Assembly: GCF_010692395.1 (NCBI RefSeq)
Contig: NZ_JAAHHS010000032.1
Coordinates: 1-43,465, forward strand
Length of the DNA stretch: 43,465 nucleotides
From: Moorena sp. SIO3H5
Lineage (GTDB): Bacteria; Cyanobacteriota; Cyanobacteriia; Cyanobacteriales; Coleofasciculaceae
Direction: 5' to 3'
This document shows, piece after piece, positions 1-9,292 of the stretch. The notes under the pieces were generated by a model, which ran no database searches, was not told the DNA's origin, and worked only from the letters and a program-made list of their open reading frames with translations. The position numbers were made by a program, and so were the translations under genes. Position 1 is the stretch's first letter, and the number at the start of each line of letters is the position of its first letter.

Positions 1-369
1 TCTAACTGGAATGCCTCATGGATCGACTGGTATATCGCCAATGGCTATAACCAAACAGCAGGCTCCTGGCTAGCTGAAGACCGGATCGACGATGTGATCG
101 ATATGTACGAATGGGGTCATAGTGGCGGTGGTGGTGGCGGTGGCAGTGGCGGCAGTGGCGGTGGTGGCAGCAGTGGCGGTGGCGGCAATGGCAGTGGCCA
201 AGTATTAGCCCAGTTGGTGGAACAAGAGGGGTTTTTTAACGATTTCAATTGGTCAACCTTTAATCCTGACCAGGGAGCGGCTCAGGTGCCAGAGTCTGGG
301 GCTACCAGTGGCTTAATTGGGTTAGGTCTGTTCGGCATTGGTGGTCTGTTCAAGGGTCGTCGCCGGTAG
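1..369 (+). CDS. PEP-CTERM metalloprotease, 3' part only (copy 1)
   Basis: The window opens inside this gene. Frame 1 is open from base 1 and matches the C-terminal quarter of the two complete copies downstream almost residue for residue: an IDWYIAN segment, then EDRIDDVIDMYEWGH, a Gly/Ser linker of about 30 residues, and a tail of VPES, a hydrophobic stretch and GRRR. That tail is a PEP-CTERM-type sorting signal, which in cyanobacteria marks exported proteins for processing at the envelope. The catalytic part lies upstream of the window. The first ATG in frame would give only the linker and tail, so it is not the real start. Confidence 0.85.
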   Translation, partial: SNWNASWIDWYIANGYNQTAGSWLAEDRIDDVIDMYEWGHSGGGGGGGSGGSGGGGSSGGGGNGSGQVLAQLVEQEGFFNDFNWSTFNPDQGAAQVPESGATSGLIGLGLFGIGGLFKGRRR

Positions 370-1028
370 TGCAGCCATCATCACTGCATTGTAGTCTGGG
401 TAAATAATGTCTTAATCTGGTATTTTGATCAGGGTAAAAGCATCTCAATCAAGCTTGAAAAAAGGAAGTGATAAAAGTGGTGATATACAGCAGTTTTAAA
501 TTTTAATAGGTACAGAGTTCTGGTTTTTAGGGAGCAGGGAGCAGGGAGCAGGGAGCAGGGAGCAGGGAGCAGGGAGCAGGGAGCAGGGAGCAGGGAGCAG
601 GAAAGAAGGAAAAGGGAACAGAGGGAAAACAATCCTGTATATCTGATAGTTATGCAAACCGCTGTATTCATGGCAGTCCGTTTCTGCTTTTGTCATAGAC
701 TGCAATTTACAGTTGTTTTCTGACGCAAAGCATTCAAGACCAAACGTGGAAGTAAAGCAAAATTACGAGGACTATGACCCGAGCGAAAGGGTTGCTATAG
801 TGCTCTGTAGCACAGGTGTTTGGTGATCATAAACGACTCATAAAGTGATCATAAAAAACTGATGATTTTTTTCGAAATAAACAGGCATAAATCAACACAA
901 TTGTATACATCACGTTCCAATAAAAAACCCGATAATAGACACCAGCATCCTATCACAAATATGATTGCATACATCACCGTTCCATACTGATAGTATCCAT
1001 GTTAGTAATTTCTATTAAGTAAAATCTT
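370..1028 (+). repeat. Intergenic: heptanucleotide array in a short inverted-repeat element, then a promoter region with direct repeats
   Basis: No gene is seen here. Bases about 529-603 are a perfect 7-bp array (GGGAGCA). It lies between sequences that resemble each other in inverted orientation (ATACAGCAGTTT near 486 and AAACCGCTGTAT near 656), so the array looks like the inside of a small palindromic mobile element. Short ORFs on the minus strand here (Leu-Pro-Ala-Pro-Cys-Ser) are products of the heptad. Further on, ATACATCACGTTCCA at 905-919 recurs at 969-984 with one extra C, 45 bp before the next gene. The same arrangement precedes the third protease copy, which makes it a plausible regulatory site. 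Confidence 0.6.
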
Positions 1029-2480
1029 ATGAAAAATCGCCAGTTAATCATGTCCTTGTCCCTGGCATCTGCAGCAGTAATTGCTGGTAACGCCCCAGGT
1101 CAAGCAATAGACTTTGACTTCAGCTATCAACCAGGAACCTCCCTCGAACAAATGGTCGGGTTTCAAATGGCTGGTGAGATTTGGTCTTACTATTTAACGG
1201 ATGATATCACTGTCAAAATTCACGTTGAGATGACCAACGACTTGCCCTCAAACCTCCTGGGTGGGGCACTCCCTGGTCTGCAAAAGAATAAAAACTACAA
1301 GACATTTCTGAAAAAGCTGAAGTCCGATAGAACATCGGCAGATGATTATACTGCTTATGATCAGCTGCAAGACAATGGCAATACTCGCTATCATGCCGTG
1401 TTTGAAAGCCGAAAAGGGTGGTCCAACACAAAGATTGCCCTGACCAATGCCAATGCCAAAGCCATAAATTACCACAGCAATAACTCCCTGCTGGATGGCT
1501 ATATCGTCATGAATGACGACTTCAATTGGAGCCATGATTACCTACGTAACGCCCCAACCCCATTAGACGCCATAGACTTCCTGAGTGTGGCCGTCCATGA
1601 AATTGGTCATATCTTAGGCTACGTTAGTGGGGTCGATTCTACGATACTCGCGGATTATGACGCTAGTGATGAGATGAACCTTGAGCGTCTGATGCGTACT
1701 ACCTCCCTGGATATGTACCGCTATAGTGAGTCGAGCGAAGACCAAGAAAAGCTTGAATTAGGCTATGGTGCCAACGCCTACTTTTCCATTGATGGGGGTG
1801 ATACAGCTCTGGCCTACTTTTCCGAAGGCCAGGATCTCAATTTAGGATTAGGAGGTGATGGCTATCAAGCCAGCCACTGGGACGGTTACGGCAATGATTT
1901 GGGCATTATGAAACCAGCTCTAGGTTGGGGAGAGACATCCGATATCTCAGCACTGGATTTACGAGCCTTTGATGTGATTGGCTTTGACCTTAACTCCACT
2001 GTGTTCGGCTCAGATGGACGCCCTAGTGAATCCAATATGACCCTCAATTTCAATAACTTGCTCAACAACGCCAAGAAGACCTTAGCCGACAAAATCGGTG
2101 TCTATTTGGATGATCCTAGCGTCGATCGCTCATCCATCGACTGGTATATCGCCAATGATAACCAAACAGCAGGCTCCTGGCTAAGTGAAGACCGGATCGA
2201 CGATGTGATCGAGATGTACGAATGGGGCCATAGTGGCGGTGGTGGTGGCGGTGGCAGTGGTGGCAGTGGTGGTGGTGGCAGCAGTGGCGGTGGCGGCAAT
2301 GGCAGTGGGCAAGTTTTAGGCCAGTTGATTGAACAGGAGGGGTTTTTTAACGATTTCAATTGGTCAACCTTTAATCCTGACCAGGGAGTGGCTCAGGTGC
2401 CAGAGTCTGGGGCGACCAGTGGCTTAATTGGGTTAGGTCTGTTGGGCATTGGTGGTCTGTTTAAGGGTGGTCGCCGGTAG
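1029..2480 (+). CDS. Secreted zinc metalloprotease-like protein with PEP-CTERM tail (copy 2)
   Basis: A 483-residue protein with an N-terminal signal peptide (basic MKNRQ, then a hydrophobic Ala-rich stretch ending near APGQA). Around residues 185-200 lies VHEIGHILGY, an HExxH zinc site with a third His replaced by the usual extended HEIGHxLG context of NF038122-like cyanobacterial metalloproteases. The C-terminus has a glycine/serine linker and a VPES-hydrophobic-GGRR tail, that is, a PEP-CTERM sorting signal. It is therefore expected to be exported and anchored or processed at the cell surface. The ATG is fixed by the signal peptide and by the match to copy 3. Its substrate cannot be read from sequence. 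It is one of three tandem copies, with the middle region most divergent. Confidence 0.82.
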   Translation: MKNRQLIMSLSLASAAVIAGNAPGQAIDFDFSYQPGTSLEQMVGFQMAGEIWSYYLTDDITVKIHVEMTNDLPSNLLGGALPGLQKNKNYKTFLKKLKSDRTSADDYTAYDQLQDNGNTRYHAVFESRKGWSNTKIALTNANAKAINYHSNNSLLDGYIVMNDDFNWSHDYLRNAPTPLDAIDFLSVAVHEIGHILGYVSGVDSTILADYDASDEMNLERLMRTTSLDMYRYSESSEDQEKLELGYGANAYFSIDGGDTALAYFSEGQDLNLGLGGDGYQASHWDGYGNDLGIMKPALGWGETSDISALDLRAFDVIGFDLNSTVFGSDGRPSESNMTLNFNNLLNNAKKTLADKIGVYLDDPSVDRSSIDWYIANDNQTAGSWLSEDRIDDVIEMYEWGHSGGGGGGGSGGSGGGGSSGGGGNGSGQVLGQLIEQEGFFNDFNWSTFNPDQGVAQVPESGATSGLIGLGLLGIGGLFKGGRR

Positions 2481-2938
2481 TGCAGCCATCTGGCCTGATC
2501 AAAAAAGGGAACAGCGGATCACCGGAACAGTAGCAAAGAAATCCGAAGGGCTTAGTATTTGTAAAAACAATGACGTTGCTGAATAGCAAAAAATTTTAAC
2601 CATAAAGGGAATTTTTTGAAATTTAAAATAATAAATAATAATCCTAAATTATAACTACAACAGCTCTTCAAATTTAGAGTATGAGAGAGTTTGTATATTT
2701 AGTCTTGATCAAGCATGTTGGCTCTCCTAGTATTATCATACTAACTTAGTAACAAATAATCCCTATATGTGTTACTAAGTTAGATTTTAATTACTTTTCA
2801 AATGCGATTTATGGCATACATCACGTTCCAATAAAAAAACGATACTATACACCAGAATCAAATCAAAAACACCATTGGATACATCACTTTTAGATACTGA
2901 TAGTATCCATGTTAGTAATTTATAGCAGGTAAAATCTT
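2481..2938 (+). promoter_or_regulatory. Intergenic with a duplicated upstream region of the metalloprotease
   Basis: No coding sequence is seen. The last ~125 bp before the next ATG closely match the 125 bp before the previous copy: ATACATCACGTTCCA at 2816-2830, a second ATACATCAC at 2879, then ACTGATAGTATCCATG and TTAGTAATTT. The duplication therefore included the promoter, and the two complete copies are probably controlled alike. The middle part (2570-2800) is AT-rich and includes GACGTTGCTGAATA, similar to the ends of an inverted-repeat element elsewhere in the window (21299). Confidence 0.5.
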
Positions 2939-4402
2939 ATGAAAAATCGCCAAGTAATCATGTCCTTGTCCCTGGCATCCGCAGCAGTAATTGGTGGTAA
3001 CGCCCCAGCTCAAGCCATAGATTTCGACTTCAGCTATCAACCAGGAACCTCCCTCGAACAAATGCTAGGGTTTCAAATGGCTGGTGAGATTTGGTCTTAC
3101 TATTTAACCGATGATATCACCGTCAAAATTCACGTTGAGATGACCAACGACTTACCCTCAAACATCCTGGGTGGGGCACTCCCTGGTCTGCAAAAGAATA
3201 AAAAGTACAAAACATTTCGGAAGAAGATGAAGTTCGATAAAACATCAAAAGATGATGATACTGCTTATAATAAGCTGCAAAGACATGACGATGATGGCGA
3301 GTATCTGTATAGGGTCTTGTTTGAAAGCGGAAGTGACTGGTACAACAACAATATTGCTCTGACCAATGCCAATGCCAAAGCCATAAATTACCACAGCAAT
3401 AACTCCCTGCTTGATGGCTATATCGTCATGAATGATACCTTCAATTGGAGCTATGATTACCAGCGTAACGCCCCAACCCCATCAAACGCCGTAGATTTTT
3501 TGAGTGTTGGTATGCATGAAATTGGTCATATCTTGGGCTTCGTCAGTGCGGTCGATTCTACGAAACTCGCTGATCATGACGCTAGTGAGGAGATTAACCT
3601 TAACCGTCTGATGCGTACTACTGCCCTGGATATGTACCGCCGTACTCACTCGACCCCATATTATAATAACAAGATTGACTTAACCTATGGTGCCAATGCC
3701 TACTTTTCCATTGATGGGGGTAAAACAGCTCTGGCATACTTTTCCGAAGGCAAGGATCTCAATTTAGGAGACGGAGGTGATGGCTACCAAGCCAGCCACT
3801 GGGACGGTCTGGGGGATGATTTGGGCATTATGAAGCCAGCCCTAGGTTGGGGAGAGAGGGCGGATATTTCACCACTAGATTTACGAGCCTTTGATGTGAT
3901 TGGCTTTGACCTAAACTCTGTTGTGTTTGGCTCAGATGGACTGCCCAGTGAATCAAATATGACCCTAAATCTCAATAACTTGCTCAACAACGCCAAGAAT
4001 ACCTTAGCTGACAAAATTGGGGACTATTTGAATGATTCTAGCGTGAATGCCTCATCCATCGACTGGTATATCGCCAATGATAACGAAACAGCAGGCTCCT
4101 GGCTAACTGAAGACCGCATCCAAGATGTAATCGACATGTACGAATGGGGCCATAGTGGCGGTGGTGGTGGCGGTGGCAGTGGTGGCAGTGGCGGTGGTGG
4201 CAGCAGTGGTGGTGGTGGCAATGGCAGTGGGCAAGTATTAGGCCAGTTGGTGGAACAAGAGGGGTTTTTTAACGATTTCAATTGGTCAACCTTTAATCCT
4301 GACCAGGGAGTGGCTCAGGTGCCAGAGTCTGGGGCTACCAGTGGCTTAATTGGGTTAGGTCTGTTGGGCATTGGTGGTGTGTTCAAGGGTCGTCGCCGGT
4401 AG
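2939..4402 (+). CDS. Secreted zinc metalloprotease-like protein with PEP-CTERM tail (copy 3)
   Basis: A 487-residue paralogue of the preceding gene, with the same signal peptide, HEIGHILGF zinc motif, Gly/Ser linker and VPES-GRRR PEP-CTERM tail. It differs mainly in a lysine/aspartate-rich stretch around residues 95-120 and after the zinc site (YRRTHSTPYYNN). The flanks and linker are nearly identical at DNA level, which suggests recent tandem duplication with ongoing gene conversion. Same expected role: exported metalloprotease of unknown substrate. Confidence 0.82.
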   Translation: MKNRQVIMSLSLASAAVIGGNAPAQAIDFDFSYQPGTSLEQMLGFQMAGEIWSYYLTDDITVKIHVEMTNDLPSNILGGALPGLQKNKKYKTFRKKMKFDKTSKDDDTAYNKLQRHDDDGEYLYRVLFESGSDWYNNNIALTNANAKAINYHSNNSLLDGYIVMNDTFNWSYDYQRNAPTPSNAVDFLSVGMHEIGHILGFVSAVDSTKLADHDASEEINLNRLMRTTALDMYRRTHSTPYYNNKIDLTYGANAYFSIDGGKTALAYFSEGKDLNLGDGGDGYQASHWDGLGDDLGIMKPALGWGERADISPLDLRAFDVIGFDLNSVVFGSDGLPSESNMTLNLNNLLNNAKNTLADKIGDYLNDSSVNASSIDWYIANDNETAGSWLTEDRIQDVIDMYEWGHSGGGGGGGSGGSGGGGSSGGGGNGSGQVLGQLVEQEGFFNDFNWSTFNPDQGVAQVPESGATSGLIGLGLLGIGGVFKGRRR

Positions 4403-4504
4403 TGCAGCTATTTTTCTAGTCAATAGCGTTACTTGGTCTAGAGGTTTGGGAATTCTAGAGGATAGTTCTTGCCCACGACATGCTTCAGTCTCTAGAAAAG
4501 CCTC

Positions 4505-7500
4505 ATGGTCACCACAGATTTTTGTAAATTGCCACTTAGGTCCCATCAAAACAAACCCTTAAACAAACCCTTAAAGCAACTCCTGACCTTGCCCATTGCC
4601 TGTTACCTAGTGGCTCAGATGCCCTTGCTTTGCTCAGCTCAAATTGTTCCAGATAATACTCTACCCAACAATTCCATTGTTACTCCTAATGGCAACATTA
4701 TTGAGATTACCGGTGGTACCACTGCCGGGGGTAATCTTTTCCATAGCTTCGAGCAGTTTTCGGTTCTGACTGGCAATACAGCCTTTTTCAACAATTCCGT
4801 CACCATTGAGAATATTATTAGCCGGGTCACTGGTGGGTCGATTTCCAATATTGATGGCTTAATTCGGGCTAACGGTAGCGCTAACCTGTTTTTAATCAAT
4901 CCCAATGGCATCGTGTTTGGTTCGGAGGCTTCTCTCGATATTGGTGGCTCCTTTATTGGCTCTACCGCTAACAGTATTAAATTTGCCGATGGCAGTGAAT
5001 TTAGTGCGACCAATCCCCAGGAGCCTCCCCTCTTAACCATTAATATTCCCACTGGTTTACAGTATGGCTCCCAAGGCAATCCAGGCGGAATTGTGATCAA
5101 CGGGCCTGGGAACAATCTGAGTATTAATCCCACTATATTTTTTGCCGTGAACACAGATAATCGACCGGTGGGGCTGGAAGTACAGCCAGGTAAAACCTTA
5201 GCCTTGGTGGGGGGTGATGTGGCTGTTGCAGGAGGAAATCTCACCACAGCCGGAGGACGGATTGAACTGGGGAGTGTCCAGGGAGAAGGGATGGTAACCC
5301 TGACCCCAACTAACTTAGGTTGGACCTTAAGCTATGAGGATGTAGGACAATTTCAGGATATTACCTTGTCCCAAGCTGCCTCGGTGAGTACCAGTGGTAA
5401 TGACGGGGGAGAAATCCAGGTGCAGGGTCGGCGAGTGACCGTGAGTGAGGGGTCAGCCATCTTAGCCGATACCGTGAGCAGTGGGGCTGGGGGAAGTTTG
5501 ACGGTAAAGGCGACGGAGGCATTGGACGTTATTGGTAGCGCTGCCAATAATGACTTTTCCACCCGTTTATCTACTGATGTAGCACCAGGGGCTATAGGGA
5601 ATGGGGGGAATTTAGTCATTGACACGGAACAGTTACGGGTTGCTAATGGCGGTCAGATCTCCAGTGGCACCTTTAGCTCAGGGAATGCTGGCACCTTGAC
5701 CGTCACTGCTGCTGAGGTAGAGGTGATTGCTGGGTCGAGCTCCGGTCCGAGTCTTTTGTTTGTGCCAGTAGGACTAGGGGCTACTGGGAATGGGGGCAAT
5801 TTGATCATTGACACGGAACGCTTGCGAGTTACTGATGGGGCTGAGATCTCAGCTAGTACCTTTGGTTTTGGGGATGGGGGAGATTTGCGAGTTCAGGCCA
5901 AGGACGTAGAGCTGATTGGTGCTTTTGGCAGGTTCTCGAGTAGCTTGTTGGCTAATGTGGAACGACAAGGGACCGGGAATGGGGGTAACTTATTCATTGA
6001 AACGGAACGCTTGCGACTGGTTGATGGAGGTCAAATTTCAGCGAATATTTTTGGTATGGGGAATGCCGGTTCCTTGACTATTAAGGCTCAAGATGTGCAA
6101 TTGACTGGCACGTCAACCGCAGAATTACCCAGTGGCTTATTGACAGAAGTCCGACCAAACGCGATTGGGAATGGGGGCGACTTGACCATTGAGACTGAGA
6201 ACTTGCAGCTGACTGATGGGGCTCAGATTTCAGCCACTACCTTTGGTGAAGGGGATGCCGGTTCGATCAGGGTGCAGGCTACTGAGATGGAACTAATTGG
6301 TACTTCACCAGGGGGATTACTTAGTGGCTTGTTGGCCAATGTGGAACCAGACGCGATCGGCAATGGGGGCAACTTGACCATTAACACGGAACGCTTGCGA
6401 GTTACTGATGGAGCCCAGATCAGAGCAAATACCTTTGGTAAAGGAAATGCCGGTTCGATCACGGTGCAGGCTACTGAGATGGAACTAATTGGTACTTCAC
6501 CAGAGGAATTACCTACTGGCCTGTTGGCCAATGTGGAACCAAACGCGATCGGCAATGGGGGCAACTTGACCATTAACACCGAGAACTTGCGAATTACTGA
6601 TGGGGCTCAGATTACAGCTAATACCCTTGGTGAAGGGGATGCGGGTTCTATAGAGGTAAAGGCAACAGAGGTCGAATTAATTGGTACCTCACCACAGGGA
6701 TTAGCCAGTGCCTTATTGACAGAAGTCCGACCAAACGCGATCGGGGATGGGGGCAACTTGACCATTGAGACTGAGAGCTTGCGAATTACTGATGGGGCTC
6801 AGATTGCAGCGACTACCTTTGGTACAGGGAATGCAGGTCCCTTGACAGTGCAGGCTACTGAGATCGAACTAATTGGTACCTCATCACAGGGATTACCTAG
6901 TGGCTTGTTTGCCAATGTGGAAGAAGTAGCAACAGGGGATGGGGGCAATTTGACCATTAACACCGAGAGCTTGCGGCTGAGTGATGGAGCCCAGATCTCA
7001 GCAATTACCGATGGTGAAGGTGATGCCGGTTCTATAGAGGTCAACGCCACAGATGTCGAATTAATTGGTACCTCACCACAGGGAGATACCAGTGGCTTAT
7101 TTACAGAAGTCCGACCAGGAGCCATTGGTAATGGGAACGACTTGACCATTAACACTGAGAGCTTGCGGCTAACTGATGGCGCTCAGATTGCAGCCACTAC
7201 CTTTGGTGAAGGGGATGCCGGTTCTATAAAGGTAAACGCAACAGATGTGGAATTAATTGGTACTGCAAATAATTTAGCTAGCGGCTTATTTGCTAATGTG
7301 AATCTAGACGCCACAGGCAATGTGAACCTAGACCTCACAGGGGATGGGGGTGACCTTAGCATTGAAACCGAACGTTTGCGGTTAGTGGATGGGGCTCAAG
7401 TGGCAACTATTACTGCAGGCTCTGGCAATGGGGGAATCTTAAGAGTTCAGGCACAGGAAATAGAACTAATTGGGACATCAGACCTAGGTGCCAGCGGATT

Positions 7501-8497
7501 ATTGGCGAATGCGATCGCAGGTACTGGTAATGGGGGTAAATTAGAGGTCTTCACTGATCAGTTAATTATCCGAGATGGAGCAACGATCAGTGTCAGTAAC
7601 TTCCAAAGCAATAACCTCCTAGATCCAGGACTTGGGGAAGCTGGGGATATTGAGATTGTGGCAAACTCCATCGAGCTTTCCAACAGCGGAGCGGAAACTC
7701 CCAATGGTGGTGGTATTACCGCATCCAATTTCTCGGCGGGAGGAGGCAATATTGATATTTCAGCTAATAAAATCACCAGTAATCGAGGGGAAATCACTGC
7801 CACCTCTGAGCTTAGCGGCGGCGGTGATATTGACATTACTAGTGACTTACTGTTCCTTTCAAACCAGAGCGGGATTAGTACCAGCGTTAATGACAGCACT
7901 GGTGGTGGTGGTGATATTAAAATTAATAGTGATTTTGTAGTGGTTGTAGACCAGAGTAAGATCACAGCCAACGCCATATTTGGTCCTGGAGGTAATATTC
8001 TGATCACGACTCAAGGTCTGTTTCTATCTCCAGATAGCGAGATTACTGCCAGTTCTCAATTTGGTGTGGATGGTCAAATCAACATTAGCAATCCAGACCC
8101 AACTCAAAACCTAGGATTAATCTCATTACCAGCAAGTATCATTGATACTGGTCTAGTGATTGCCACAGGCTGTAGCACCGATGATGAGCAGAATTCATTT
8201 GCTCTGCTTGGACGAGGGGGCTTACCCACTGACCCCACTGACCCCCTCAACGGTGAAACCGTTTGGATAGATTGGCGAGATTTCTCCGCAACCAGGCGTC
8301 AATTGTATCGGGCTGCTCGCAATCGTGGCAAAAAACCCGATCAACAACCCCAAGTGACAGCCAAAAAACCACCAATTATCGAAGCTCAAGGATGGATCAT
8401 CAATCAGGATGGAATTGTGGAGTTGGTGCCTTATCCCACTGGTCCTAATCTCAAACCAGTATTGAATACTGCGATCAACTGTCATAATCTTAGGTAA
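4505..8497 (+). CDS. Two-partner-secretion (filamentous haemagglutinin N-terminal domain) exoprotein with internal repeats
   Basis: A 1330-residue exoprotein. An N-terminal signal sequence (hydrophobic LLTLPIACYLVAQMPLL) is followed by the TPS domain, recognisable from NNSIVTPNGNIIEITGGT, the FHSFEQFSV block and FLINPNGIVFG, the hallmarks of filamentous-haemagglutinin-type secretion domains. Residues about 360-1030 are ten or so ~75-residue repeats, each with GNGGNLTINTE, a LR(V/I)TDGAQI strand and VELIGTS, expected to form a right-handed beta-helix. The C-terminus ends with a conserved cyanobacterial segment (TGCSTDDEQNSFALLGRGGLP and an EAQGW motif). Such proteins are exported through a TpsB/Omp85-type pore; none is encoded in this window. 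The start chosen gives a complete signal peptide, but no clear ribosome binding site precedes it, so the exact start is uncertain. Confidence 0.88.
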   Translation: MVTTDFCKLPLRSHQNKPLNKPLKQLLTLPIACYLVAQMPLLCSAQIVPDNTLPNNSIVTPNGNIIEITGGTTAGGNLFHSFEQFSVLTGNTAFFNNSVTIENIISRVTGGSISNIDGLIRANGSANLFLINPNGIVFGSEASLDIGGSFIGSTANSIKFADGSEFSATNPQEPPLLTINIPTGLQYGSQGNPGGIVINGPGNNLSINPTIFFAVNTDNRPVGLEVQPGKTLALVGGDVAVAGGNLTTAGGRIELGSVQGEGMVTLTPTNLGWTLSYEDVGQFQDITLSQAASVSTSGNDGGEIQVQGRRVTVSEGSAILADTVSSGAGGSLTVKATEALDVIGSAANNDFSTRLSTDVAPGAIGNGGNLVIDTEQLRVANGGQISSGTFSSGNAGTLTVTAAEVEVIAGSSSGPSLLFVPVGLGATGNGGNLIIDTERLRVTDGAEISASTFGFGDGGDLRVQAKDVELIGAFGRFSSSLLANVERQGTGNGGNLFIETERLRLVDGGQISANIFGMGNAGSLTIKAQDVQLTGTSTAELPSGLLTEVRPNAIGNGGDLTIETENLQLTDGAQISATTFGEGDAGSIRVQATEMELIGTSPGGLLSGLLANVEPDAIGNGGNLTINTERLRVTDGAQIRANTFGKGNAGSITVQATEMELIGTSPEELPTGLLANVEPNAIGNGGNLTINTENLRITDGAQITANTLGEGDAGSIEVKATEVELIGTSPQGLASALLTEVRPNAIGDGGNLTIETESLRITDGAQIAATTFGTGNAGPLTVQATEIELIGTSSQGLPSGLFANVEEVATGDGGNLTINTESLRLSDGAQISAITDGEGDAGSIEVNATDVELIGTSPQGDTSGLFTEVRPGAIGNGNDLTINTESLRLTDGAQIAATTFGEGDAGSIKVNATDVELIGTANNLASGLFANVNLDATGNVNLDLTGDGGDLSIETERLRLVDGAQVATITAGSGNGGILRVQAQEIELIGTSDLGASGLLANAIAGTGNGGKLEVFTDQLIIRDGATISVSNFQSNNLLDPGLGEAGDIEIVANSIELSNSGAETPNGGGITASNFSAGGGNIDISANKITSNRGEITATSELSGGGDIDITSDLLFLSNQSGISTSVNDSTGGGGDIKINSDFVVVVDQSKITANAIFGPGGNILITTQGLFLSPDSEITASSQFGVDGQINISNPDPTQNLGLISLPASIIDTGLVIATGCSTDDEQNSFALLGRGGLPTDPTDPLNGETVWIDWRDFSATRRQLYRAARNRGKKPDQQPQVTAKKPPIIEAQGWIINQDGIVELVPYPTGPNLKPVLNTAINCHNLR
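5580..7620 (+). repeat. Intragenic ~228-bp repeats of the exoprotein gene
   Basis: About ten in-frame repeats of roughly 75 codons. They alternate between units carrying LLTEVRPNAIG and units carrying LLANVEPNAIG, which suggests expansion of a two-unit block followed by conversion between units. Several stretches are almost identical at DNA level (for example around 6170-6600). The apparent antisense ORFs in this region are shadows of the repeats. Confidence 0.8.
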
Positions 8498-8514
8498 CTA
8501 TATATAGGACTGTA

Positions 8515-8610
8515 AGCTATCAGCTATCAGCTATCAGCTATCAGCTATCAGCTATCAGCTATCAGCTATCAGCTATCAGCTATCAGCTATCAGCTATCAG
8601 CTATCAGCTA
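8515..8610 (+). repeat. Perfect AGCTATC heptanucleotide tandem array
   Basis: Nearly 14 uninterrupted copies of the 7-mer AGCTATC begin 18 bp after the exoprotein stop codon. This is a short tandemly repeated repetitive sequence of the kind common in filamentous cyanobacteria. It is followed (8611-8745) by two copies of a palindrome-rich unit containing ATGCGATTGACAT and CACGCTACGCGA. Confidence 0.9.
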
Positions 8611-8775
8611 ATGCGATTGACATGCAGGTCACGCTACGCGAACGCATACCGGATATTCCTAACACCTACGCGAACGCATACGTCAGAGTCATAAAACGAA
8701 TGCGATTGACATACAGTCACGCTACGCGATCGCATACATCAGCCTTGGATACTGAAAGCATAGATTTACCAGAAT

Positions 8776-8805
8776 AAACTGAAAATTATCCTTAATTTTC
8801 AGTTT
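8776..8805 (+). terminator. Strong AT-rich hairpin between the exoprotein and the RiPP operon
   Basis: AAACTGAAAATTA, loop TCCT, then TAATTTTCAGTTT: a perfect 13-bp stem. It lies after the exoprotein gene and about 490 bp before the kinase start. The pairing is exact, but no long T-run follows, so it may be a weak terminator or a processing or stability hairpin. Confidence 0.5.
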
Positions 8806-8879
8806 ACAATGTCATTTTATCCAGCCACCGTAGTCTAGAGAATTTACAAATAAATCATGAAAACCAGCCCTCTATAATT

Positions 8880-9292
8880 TTCTATTCTTTTTAAATATTT
8901 TTATGACATAACTAGTTTACTTATAGAGCAAAGGGAACAGGGAGTAGGGAGTAGCTCACAGGGGTAGGGAGTAGGGAGTAGAGACTTCCGAGCAACCAGG
9001 CAGAGAGCTCTTGGAGGTTTCCACGCTACTTGCTCATCTAACTTTTTACACTTCCCGCACTTCCCACACTTCCCACACTCCTTCTTTTTCCCTAACTACT
9101 TTAGGGACATAAAAGTTTTAGTTGCGTCTGTTTTTAAGCAGAAACAATTGGCAGAATAACTTTCCTTTTACATATACTACTGAATATAGTATTTTCCCTA
9201 TTAATGAAGTTTTAAATATCTATTTTTTACCGATTCCCGATTCCCGATTCCCGATTCCCTGTTACCTGTTCCCTGTTCCCTTTGGTATAATT
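8880..9292 (+). promoter_or_regulatory. Upstream region of the kinase/HopA1 operon, with shared motif and complementary heptad arms
   Basis: GACATAACTAGTTTA at 8905-8919 is the same motif found in the conserved leaders of the precursor genes (12167, 24280, 25449, 26540, 29998 and others), so this operon and the precursors may share a regulator or promoter element. Next comes a purine-rich heptad stretch (GGGAACAGGGAGTAGGGAGTAG, 8932-8980, interrupted), then a pyrimidine-rich stretch (TTCCCGATTCCCGATTCCC and CCTGTTCCC, 9230-9281) that ends 12 bp before the kinase ATG. The two arms could pair in RNA. No Shine-Dalgarno motif is visible before the ATG. Confidence 0.45.

Noticed and set aside
529..603. 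Possible CRISPR-like or coding repeat array (GGGAGCA)
   Set aside because: The unit is 7 bp with no spacers, and the frames through it only give Leu-Pro-Ala-Pro-Cys-Ser repeats. It is a heptanucleotide array like many others in the window.
4371..4562. Small ORF overlapping the end of metalloprotease copy 3
   Set aside because: It overlaps the PEP-CTERM tail in another frame and the start of the exoprotein; no homology or binding site.
4639..7155. Long minus-strand ORFs inside the exoprotein gene
   Set aside because: They are antisense shadows of a repetitive, GC-biased gene, with no start signals and no recognisable protein.
9122..9292. N-terminal extension of kinase 1
   Set aside because: It contains translated heptad sequence (FPIPDSRFPIP), and the paralogue at 27180 begins at the position equivalent to 9293.
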